Part shown: positions 1 through 7,140 of the stretch, one piece after another | Position numbering within the stretch: position 1 is the stretch's first letter | How the letters are laid out: each line of letters starts with the position of its first letter | DNA from: Chryseobacterium fluminis | GTDB taxonomy: Bacteria; Bacteroidota; Bacteroidia; Flavobacteriales; Weeksellaceae | DNA: 64,000 nt | Direction of reading: 5' to 3' | Assembly (NCBI RefSeq): GCF_026314945.1 | Contig: NZ_CP111121.1 | Location: 2,170,001 to 2,234,000, forward strand | Translations under genes and position numbers: made by a program | Notes under the pieces: model-generated | What the model was told of the DNA's origin: nothing | Seen by the model: only the letters and a program-made list of their open reading frames with translations | Database searches by the model: none

Positions 1-604
1 CCGGCATATACATTCTCGCTCCGTAATCGTTCCAGCCGGTTTCCTGTTGGAGTTCTTTACCGTTATACTGATATTTATACGCAGGATTTCCGGCTAGGGT
101 ATTGTACCCTTCATGCTTTAATCCAAAAGGATAATAGTTGTTTTATTCAAGAACTTCTGCGCCGTTCCCATTGTTAAAGTAGCTTACGCGTACATTTCCC
201 AGATGGTCTACATAGCTGTAAATATACTTATTATTCTCAAAATTATAATATCCTTCTGCGGTAGGGACAAATTTGATCAGGGGATCTGCGTTGGTCGACA
301 CGATCTCGTACTGGAAACCATCCAGGTACTCCGTGATTTTCTGTTTGTATACTGAGTCTTCACTGTATTTATATACTTTCTTCAGCTTGGTACCATCGGC
401 CCGGTAGGTAAAGGCTGTATTCACATTCTGCCATACGCCTCTGGTAAAGTACAGCTGGTCAAACTTCATGGCGGTTGGAAGATCAAGAAAATTGTAACGG
501 ATCTCTAAAATTCCCTTATCCTTATGCTCCTTCATATTGCCGTTGTCGTCATACACAACAGGTGTTCCGGATACATCCGATTTAAACCAAAGAGGCCGTC
601 TCAC
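1..604 (-). pseudogene. Orphan Rhs core fragment with nonsense codon (cassette 3, runs off left edge)
   Basis: This is a partial copy of the Rhs repeat-associated core. Positions 1-577 are nearly identical to 4392-4968 inside the full-length Rhs gene (its residues about 692-883). Homology stops at 577, where the text switches into the 590-716 repeat, so the fragment has no start signal of its own. Codon 143-145 reads TAA where the intact copies have GAA, a single C-to-A change at 145 on the plus strand. Beyond this stop the frame stays open to the window edge. It is best read as the stub of a further displaced Rhs C-terminal cassette whose toxin end lies to the left of the window. It is unlikely to be expressed as it stands. 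Confidence 0.8.
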
Positions 605-716
605 AACTCGTGAAAACGGCCTTTTTTAAGAAATTTTCCTGTATCCTATACAAGAAGGGTCTTCGTTTAAACGATTCTCAACCCACATTGTTTAATTATG
701 ATACACCTTCTTTTCT
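590..716. repeat. Left arm of a 127-bp inverted repeat flanking Rhs cassette 2
   Basis: The sequence is nearly identical, in reverse complement, to 2935-3062, with only a few mismatches and one or two small indels. It contains a stem-loop (GGCCGT...ACGGCC, 594-621) followed on the plus strand by a T run. In this orientation the T run lies on the wrong side to end minus-strand transcripts from cassette 2, whereas the right arm is placed correctly. No transposase is nearby. Confidence 0.85.
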
Positions 717-747
717 ATTTATTGAGAAATAAGATTATATTAAGCCA

Positions 748-1090
748 TTACCACTCTCTCCATTCTCCAACAATATCTCCATCTAACGAATTATAGTTCA
801 TTAGATGACCTGTTAAAATAATAATTTCAGCTATTTTGTCTCTTTCGATGGTCTCAATTAAGGTTTCATCGCAACTTTCATTTAGCTCATTCAGACTAAG
901 AACTGTAGATTCTACAATATCCATAGCTTCTTCTCTAGATCTTGTTGCAAAAACCTTTATAGAATTATCACTGATCTATGTCGTCATGATAATAAGCTGT
1001 TTCCAATTCCTCCATATACTCATACAGACCATTTCTAAGATCAAGTATAAAATAATCAACTTCCTGACTTCCTGTTGATTTTAATTTCAT
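748..1090 (-). pseudogene. Frameshifted immunity-like small protein
   Basis: On the minus strand an ATG at 1090 opens a frame of about 39 codons (beginning MKLKSTGSQEVDYFILDLRN) that stops at a TGA near 970. Shifting by one base, the frame stays open from there to a TAA at 748-750 and ends in GDIVGEWREW. The total length (343 nt) is one more than a multiple of three, as expected for a single-base indel. The joined product would be about 113 residues, acidic and soluble. It lies 28 bp after the immunity gene of cassette 2, so a second immunity protein is the most likely origin. I do not recognise the family. Confidence 0.6.
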
Positions 1091-1118
1091 TTAATTTGTC
1101 TTTTATATTTTTTTGCCG

Positions 1119-1628
1119 TTATTCAAAACCAGGATAAAAGAAACTATAGTTTCCGGTTTTCATTCTCTCAACAATATCATAAGGGTTTACAATTAACCCG
1201 ATTTCTGATTTTCTATTTTCTCCTTCTAACTTATTAACTCTGGTAACTTCATCATCGTTGATTCGCCAAACATACCATTTATTTGAAACAAGTATACGTT
1301 CTTCACCTTCCTTTCTTCCGAATTGAGAAGTTCCTCTGAATATTATTTCTTTTATATTTCCAACTTCTTCAATATTTCCTATTTTTTCCCATAGTTCTAA
1401 CTTTGCACCGAACTTTGTAACACAGTGAGCGTAAAACAATATTTCATCATCAATCACCTCTTCTAAAGTAGGATTTTCATTAATTGAATATTTTTTCTTG
1501 AATGCTCTAACCACATCACTATTAAGCTGAGTCAGATCAAATGCAATAAGTTGCATATATCTTTTTTCAGTTGTAGAAATAGGAACAGCGAAAATATCTC
1601 CTATTTTTGTAATTACTCTTTTTGCCAT
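1119..1628 (-). CDS. Putative immunity protein of the GIY-YIG Rhs toxin (cassette 2)
   Basis: A soluble protein of about 169 residues with no signal peptide. It begins MAKRVITKIGDIFAVPI; the GDIFAVP motif near the N-terminus resembles Imm26-type immunity proteins, but this is from memory of the family and only tentative. The ATG at 1628 lies 8 bp after the toxin stop codon. A longer frame to 1664 would overlap the toxin gene by 28 bp. The tight coupling directly downstream of a toxin end is the main reason for the immunity call: it would bind and neutralise the cognate nuclease in the producing cell. No transmembrane segment is seen, in keeping with a cytoplasmic nuclease target. Confidence 0.6.
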   Translation of the reverse strand: MAKRVITKIGDIFAVPISTTEKRYMQLIAFDLTQLNSDVVRAFKKKYSINENPTLEEVIDDEILFYAHCVTKFGAKLELWEKIGNIEEVGNIKEIIFRGTSQFGRKEGEERILVSNKWYVWRINDDEVTRVNKLEGENRKSEIGLIVNPYDIVERMKTGNYSFFYPGFE

Positions 1629-1636
1629 TTTTTCAT

Positions 1637-2828
1637 TTATTTCTCTATTCCAAATTTCCACCAATTTTTTGGTGCAATTGAGTTAATCTTATTTAAAAGT
1701 TGTCCTCCATTTTTTTGTAGTTCATATTGATTAATAAGATTTTGCTCCATAATTCTAGCTTGCCTTCTTGTTAATCCGGACGCTCCTTCTATCGTTTCAA
1801 ATCTAAGCAAAGACCGTTCGCCACCATTCGCTATATGCTCTGCAAAACGAGTTGCCGGGCTCCTAGAGGTTATTCCCACATATCTTACTATTCCCTCCTC
1901 TAGACCTTGATAAACACTGTATGTCCTTACACTTCGGGATATGACATTTCCTGTACCTGACGTAAGCATACCCAAGGCCGCTTCCTGAATGAGAGGATTC
2001 TCAGATACCATCATTTGCATCTGCGTTTTACCTCTAGCGTCACTTGGGGAGCTTATAGTCGCTCCTGCATATAAATCTCCTTTAAATAGAGATGCATTTA
2101 TAGCTTGATTTAGATCTGGTAAGCTTGACAACATGTCCTGAAGTTCAAAATTTACACTATACCTTCCATTGGCAAACAAGCTTACAATACCATATGCTGA
2201 AATATAATTTCCTGTTTTACCCAGATACTTTTCAAAAGGATCAGATGTTGCCTGAGACGTGGCGTTATTATTCCAATAAACTGAATTAGTAAGAAAATTA
2301 AATACCCAATCAGTAGGAGCAAACTGGATAAAATCAATATGCGAAAACGGATTTTTTCCGTCTCCATTCAAAAGAGAAAAAGTAGCCGACACCGATTGAA
2401 ATTTGCAGACCGTCCTGCATCCATATTTTCTTTGTAGTTCATGAAAGCATTAATGGCGTTCTGACCCGTGTAAGTTGTGGCATCATTTCCATCGGGGTCA
2501 ATGATCATGACAGGATTGTTGATGGCATAATTAAACGGACTATAGCTGTTATATTTTTCTGATAACGCATCCATCACGCTCCATCTTCCCAGCTCCGGCA
2601 TATACATTCTCGCTCCGTAGTCATTCCAGCCGGTTTCCTGTTGGAGCTCTTTACCGTTATACTGATATTTGTACGCAGGATTTCCGGCCAGGGTATTGTA
2701 CCCTTCATGCTTTAATCCAAAAGGATAATAGTTGTTTTCTTCAAGAACTTCTGCGCCGTTTCCATTGTTAAAGTAGCTTACGCGCACATTTCCCAGATGG
2801 TCAACATAGCTGTAAATATACTTATTAT
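1637..2828 (-). pseudogene. Displaced Rhs C-terminal cassette with GIY-YIG nuclease toxin, frameshifted
   Basis: The 5' part (2594-2828) is nearly identical at DNA level to the Rhs core of the main gene and begins abruptly at 2828. It continues through a diverged core end (LGRW...NNP...DPDG) into a variable region. Near 2395-2405 the frame breaks by one base; the downstream frame (about 251 residues, ending at 1637) is clearly coding. Its residues 110-150 carry a linker with RGKTQMQMMVSENP, also present in the main Rhs toxin. Residues about 157-240 look like a GIY-YIG endonuclease: VYQG, YVGIT, R182, H186, E216 (ARIMEQ) and N234 (LLNKINS). As written the core and toxin are not joined in frame. 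Confidence 0.75.
2594..2828. repeat. Direct repeat of the Rhs core (cassette 2 copy)
   Basis: This block matches 4391-4625 of the main Rhs gene and the corresponding part of 1-577, at near identity and in the same orientation. It is long enough for homologous recombination that would swap the toxin end of the main gene. Similarity to the left of 2594 persists at protein level only. Confidence 0.8.
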
Positions 2829-2934
2829 CCTTAAAAATTAAGAAGAGTTGTTTATGTCGAAAAAAAAATTAATAACTGTAGTATCACGAAATCTATAGCA
2901 GCGATCTCATTTAATCTGGTAACCCTTATTTTAA

Positions 2935-3062
2935 AGAAAAGAAGGTGTATCATAACTAAACAATGTGGGTTGAGAATCGTTTAAACGAAGACCCTTCCCG
3001 TATAGGGATACAGGAAAATTTCATAAAAAAGGCCGTTTTCACGAGTTGTGAGACGGCCTCTT
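2935..3062. repeat. Right arm of the 127-bp inverted repeat, containing the Rhs operon terminator
   Basis: Inverted copy of 590-716. On the minus strand the stem GGCCGT...ACGGCC (3029-3058) is followed by TTTTTT, forming a good intrinsic terminator just after the immunity gene ending at 3079. Together the two arms enclose cassette 2 (about 2.2 kb). Confidence 0.85.
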
Positions 3063-3078
3063 ATTATCTGCTACGAAG

Positions 3079-3528
3079 TTACATTAAACTAAAATATATT
3101 TTCCGTTGCTTAGATGACTTGATGATGTTATCAATGTATTCGTAATTGAGTTGTACATTATTTAAATTTTCATCAATAATTACTAATTCTTTTGAAGCGC
3201 AAAATATTATAATATTTTCTAAAATATTTTCATAAGGAATTCTAAAATCAATTCTAAACGATGCAGAGGTAATATAATCCGAGTTATCAAAATAAACCTC
3301 TAAACAATTAGAATCCTGCTCACCATATAAATCAATACTATTACTCCAAGATTTATTTTTCTTTAATACATGATCCATTTCAGAAAATAAATTCTTGTGT
3401 TTGTGACTGTATATCCAATATGGTTCTTCATCTAAAAAACCATCCTCTATAAATAATTCTTGAGTATTAGATAAATCATATAAACTTCTTTTTTCAATTA
3501 ATTGAAAATTATATTGCCATAATGCCAT
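3079..3528 (-). CDS. Putative immunity protein of the main Rhs toxin
   Basis: A 149-residue acidic soluble protein starting MALWQYNFQLIEKRSLYDLS. It begins 6 bp after the stop codon of the large Rhs gene and is the last gene before the operon terminator. No signal peptide or membrane helix is seen. I do not recognise a named Imm family. Position and size are typical of the cognate immunity protein encoded after an Rhs toxin tip, and a ParB-like nuclease acting in the cytoplasm would need a cytoplasmic inhibitor such as this. The function is inferred from context only. Confidence 0.6.
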   Translation of the reverse strand: MALWQYNFQLIEKRSLYDLSNTQELFIEDGFLDEEPYWIYSHKHKNLFSEMDHVLKKNKSWSNSIDLYGEQDSNCLEVYFDNSDYITSASFRIDFRIPYENILENIIIFCASKELVIIDENLNNVQLNYEYIDNIIKSSKQRKIYFSLM

Positions 3529-3534
3529 AATAAT

Positions 3535-6500
3535 CTATTTTACTTTCATATATCTCCAATATCCCGGACTGCTACCTTCCATCATTAAATGCTGAGTTGT
3601 TTGATACCCTGCGTATGGGAGCTTAACCTGCTGAACTGGCACATTCTGAATACCTGCTCTTTGTGCTGAAAAAAACCTATGGTGACCGTCAACTATATAT
3701 TTTTGCCCATTAAATTCAACATATTTTATAGGATCCTTAACTCCATTCGCTGCTACATCATTAAGAAGAGTTTGCATTTGAGTTTTTGACTTTGTTATTG
3801 CATGAGTAGGATTAAGTGATGACAAAGAGGCTGTTTCTACCGTTTCTACTGCTTCGGTTGCTGTTAATGCAGTACTTCTTAAAGCACCCCTTATTGCATT
3901 TCCAATTCCGCTAGTTGCTGCCATCAATGCTGCTTCCTGTACCATAGGATGTTCTGCAACCATTGTCTGAATGTCAGTTTTTCCTCTCGAGTCAGGAATA
4001 GAGCTAAATGAAGCCCCCCAAGGATTACCAGGTGATGATGCAGTACCTAAACCTCCTCCTTCAGCACTACCTGTATAAAGTGTATTAACTAATCCTTTTG
4101 AATTAAAAGTGTCTTTAATACTTAAATTGAGGGTATGTGATGTTACATTCCAAGTTCCATTATTACCTTTGTTAACAGATACATTGTAATTACCAGAACC
4201 TAATTGATCGGCCCATTGTTCCGCATGGATTCTAGCATCTGACTTAGTTAGGTTATTCCAAAATCCCGCTCCTCTAACCCATCTGCCATCAGGATCTGTA
4301 AAATTGATTGGGTTATTTACAGTATAATTATATGGCGAATATCTTCTATACATTTCCGCCAACGGATCAACAACTCCCCACCTTCCAACATCCGGCATAT
4401 AAAATCTCGCTCCGTAATCGTTCCAGCCGGTTTCCTGTTGAAGCTCCTTACCGTTATACTGATATTTATAGGCAGGATTTCCGGCTAGGGCATTGTACCC
4501 TTCATGCTTTAATCCAAAAGGATAATAGTTGTTTTCTTCAAGAACTTCTGCGCTGTTTCCATTGTTAAAGTAGCTTACGCGCACATTTCCCAGATGGTCT
4601 ACATAGCTGTAAATATACTTATTATTCTCAAAATTATAATACCCTTCTGCGGTAGGTACAAATTTGATCAGGGGATCTGCGTTGGTCGACACGATCTCGT
4701 ACTGGAAACCATCCAGGTACTCCGTGACTTTCTGTTTGTATACCGAGTCTTCACTGTATTTATATACCTTTTTCAGTTTGGTGCCATCGGCCCGGTAGGT
4801 AAAGGCCGTATTCACGTTCTGCCATACGCCTCTTGTAAAGTACAGCTGGTCAAATTTCATGGCGGTTGGAAGATCAAGGAAATTGTAACGGATCTCTAAA
4901 ATTCCCTTATCCTTATGCTCCTTCATATTGCCATTGTCGTCATACACAACAGGGGTTCCGGATACATCGGGATAGCCCCTGTAGTTGGTGGAAGCATCGG
5001 TTACCGTATTCAGTCGGTTTCCGTTGTACTGGTAGGTAAGATCATCGATCTGTTCTTTAATTCCGTTTACCCCTTTGCTGTTTCTCTGCAGGGAGGTAAT
5101 ATTTCCGTTCATATCATAGTCGATGCTTTCATTGAAGAAATCATTGCCCGGAATCGAAGCATTCGGTTCAGAATAGGTAGCCTTTTTCAGGCGGTTCAGC
5201 GGATCATACTGGTACGAATATCTTTTCAGGACCTCATCCTGCGCCGTTCTCCAGTCGACCTGGGAAATATTACCATTATATTTTCCGGCCGCTGCATTCT
5301 GGTATTTCATTTCATAACCGAACAGCTTTCCGTTCAGGGCTGCCGGATCATTGATCTTCGTCATCCAGCCGCGGATGTTGTAGGCATAGTCGATGCTCTG
5401 CAGATTGTTGCCTACTTTCTTATTGGTAAGCTGGGAGAGTTCATTATATCTATTCTCCGTCAGAAGCTCCTGGGGCTGGCTGTTGACCTGGTGCCAGTGC
5501 TTCATCAGCCGGTTCTGACTGTCGTACTCAAAAGTCTGGGTAATGATTTTTTCGGTATCGGCGGCCAGTCTTTTATGGTATGTTTTGCTTTTCCTGGTGA
5601 TGCCTGCAAAATCAAGCTCACTTTCCGTTTTGGTATACCCTCCGAGATGATTCAGGGCTAGCCCGCCGATTGATCTGCCTTTGACATCAAAGTACACGAA
5701 ACTTTTGGTCCAGCTGTCGTCTTCTATATTTTTTACATAAGAGGCCAGCGGCAGGTCTTTGGTATTCTTACCGCTGGTGCTGTGTCCGAACTGTTTCAGC
5801 ACTTTCTGTCCCATAATCTCGGTCGGGATCACCACTCCGGACGGGAGCGCCGGATAAGTATCATAATAATTGACCGTCAGAATCGTCATGCTTCCCGTAG
5901 GAAAAGCATTTTGAGTGTAGAAAATATTTTCCCCGTTCTGGATGATCGGGTTGGTATTATCCCTGCTTTCATTATTTCCGGCGTTGGCAGCCATATTGTT
6001 CAGCGAATTCTGCATCGTCGCCCGGTCGGCCGTATTGGCAAAAAAACCGGTATATACTACCCTTCCGAAAGCGTCATACTTGGTAAAGACCCATCCTCTC
6101 TTCAGAAAATTATTGGCAGGAGATCTTAAATTGGCATCCTGGGTAAGGACCAGCCGGTCCTGTTTATCATACACCATATATTCCCAGCCTTTTCCGGGAA
6201 GTTTTTTCTCGGCAAGCCTGTTTTTGCTGTCATACCGGTACTGGTAGCAAAGATCTGCCAAAGTGGAAGCTGATATAGCCGCCAATCCTGAAGCCAGAGG
6301 AGGAATGACATAGGCCAACTGCTTATAATCATTGTACACATAATACGTATCCGCATTCTGGGAACCACTTACCACTTTACGTACCAGCACCGTCTGGCCC
6401 GTACCGTCTTTGAATTCGATGCTGGTATTACCGTCTTCATCCGTCACGGTATTTTTGATCAGTATGCCGGCCCTGTATTCAGAAGAAGTCTGGAACTGGT

Positions 6501-7041
6501 TAATGTACAGCTTCTGCGCCGTATCCCAGGTAGTGGAGACCTCATATTTCTTAACATGGTCTGCAGCCGCATTGATGTCGTATCCGAAGACCACCGGCTT
6601 ATCCGACCACGCTGCTCCCACCGATTTCTGCTGAAGCAGTCTTTCCAGAGGAGAATTTTCCAGCACTTTCTCGGTGAAGATCTTTTCATTGGCGTAAAAA
6701 TTCCCTGCATCGGCCACGGGATAAGGATTCAGTCCCGAAGACTGCGGATAGATCTGGCCGTTGGTGGTAGCGCTTTGCGGAACCGGGAGATAATCGCGGG
6801 TCTGCCTTCCGAGCTCGTCATAAACAATGGGAGTGACCAGGTCTTTTCCTGAAGGAGTGGCTTTGATCCCGATCACCTGTTTCGGTCTTCCCAAAAAATC
6901 GAAATACTGGATGGTTTCCACCTTCCTGATACAGGTTGAATCTAAGCAGGTGGTGCTCTGAATATAGTTTTCTGAATTGGTCTGCGCATGGAATAAGGCT
7001 GCTACAAACAGGGTCAGGTATTGTATTATTTTTGCTTTCAT
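3535..7041 (-). CDS. Rhs/YD-repeat polymorphic toxin with ParB-like C-terminal domain
   Basis: An 1168-residue protein with a signal peptide (MKAKIIQYLTLFVAALFHAQ), an N-terminal DUF6443-like segment (about 30-150, with YFDFLGRPKQ and YDELGRQ), YD repeats through the middle and a repeat-associated core at about 690-920 ending NPINFTDPDGR. The C-terminal 250 residues are variable: a linker with RGKTDIQTMVAEHP, then from about 1076 a ParB/Srx-like fold with KYIVDGHHRFFSAQRAG (D1118-R1122). Rhs shells generally encapsulate a toxin tip released after core cleavage; here the tip is probably a nuclease or a related ParB-fold enzyme. The immunity gene follows 6 bp downstream. Two YD/T9SS genes precede it on the same strand. 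No T9SS sorting tail is seen, so the export route is unclear. Confidence 0.85.
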   Translation of the reverse strand: MKAKIIQYLTLFVAALFHAQTNSENYIQSTTCLDSTCIRKVETIQYFDFLGRPKQVIGIKATPSGKDLVTPIVYDELGRQTRDYLPVPQSATTNGQIYPQSSGLNPYPVADAGNFYANEKIFTEKVLENSPLERLLQQKSVGAAWSDKPVVFGYDINAAADHVKKYEVSTTWDTAQKLYINQFQTSSEYRAGILIKNTVTDEDGNTSIEFKDGTGQTVLVRKVVSGSQNADTYYVYNDYKQLAYVIPPLASGLAAISASTLADLCYQYRYDSKNRLAEKKLPGKGWEYMVYDKQDRLVLTQDANLRSPANNFLKRGWVFTKYDAFGRVVYTGFFANTADRATMQNSLNNMAANAGNNESRDNTNPIIQNGENIFYTQNAFPTGSMTILTVNYYDTYPALPSGVVIPTEIMGQKVLKQFGHSTSGKNTKDLPLASYVKNIEDDSWTKSFVYFDVKGRSIGGLALNHLGGYTKTESELDFAGITRKSKTYHKRLAADTEKIITQTFEYDSQNRLMKHWHQVNSQPQELLTENRYNELSQLTNKKVGNNLQSIDYAYNIRGWMTKINDPAALNGKLFGYEMKYQNAAAGKYNGNISQVDWRTAQDEVLKRYSYQYDPLNRLKKATYSEPNASIPGNDFFNESIDYDMNGNITSLQRNSKGVNGIKEQIDDLTYQYNGNRLNTVTDASTNYRGYPDVSGTPVVYDDNGNMKEHKDKGILEIRYNFLDLPTAMKFDQLYFTRGVWQNVNTAFTYRADGTKLKKVYKYSEDSVYKQKVTEYLDGFQYEIVSTNADPLIKFVPTAEGYYNFENNKYIYSYVDHLGNVRVSYFNNGNSAEVLEENNYYPFGLKHEGYNALAGNPAYKYQYNGKELQQETGWNDYGARFYMPDVGRWGVVDPLAEMYRRYSPYNYTVNNPINFTDPDGRWVRGAGFWNNLTKSDARIHAEQWADQLGSGNYNVSVNKGNNGTWNVTSHTLNLSIKDTFNSKGLVNTLYTGSAEGGGLGTASSPGNPWGASFSSIPDSRGKTDIQTMVAEHPMVQEAALMAATSGIGNAIRGALRSTALTATEAVETVETASLSSLNPTHAITKSKTQMQTLLNDVAANGVKDPIKYVEFNGQKYIVDGHHRFFSAQRAGIQNVPVQQVKLPYAGYQTTQHLMMEGSSPGYWRYMKVK
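4392..4968. repeat. Rhs core block repeated in the downstream cassettes
   Basis: This 577-bp part of the intact Rhs gene is repeated nearly identically at 1-577 and, for its left part, at 2594-2828, always in the same orientation. It sits just before the variable toxin end, the expected place for recombination that exchanges toxin tips. Confidence 0.85.
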
Positions 7042-7140
7042 AATAGAAAATAGAAATTAGAAGTTAGAGGGTGGAAGTCAGGGGTACGCAATCCGTAAAG
7101 GATCAGATTTCTCCATGGCTTGTCACTCACGACTTGTGAA

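Noticed and set aside
590..716. Insertion sequence or MITE
   Set aside because: No terminal inverted repeats within the arm, no clear target duplication and no transposase nearby; kept only as a repeat.
836..1078. An 80-residue plus-strand frame
   Set aside because: It lies opposite the frameshifted immunity-like gene, whose protein reads much more like a real one.
4594..6852. Several long plus-strand frames inside the Rhs gene
   Set aside because: They are shadows of the repeat-rich Rhs coding sequence and have no start signals or recognisable domains.
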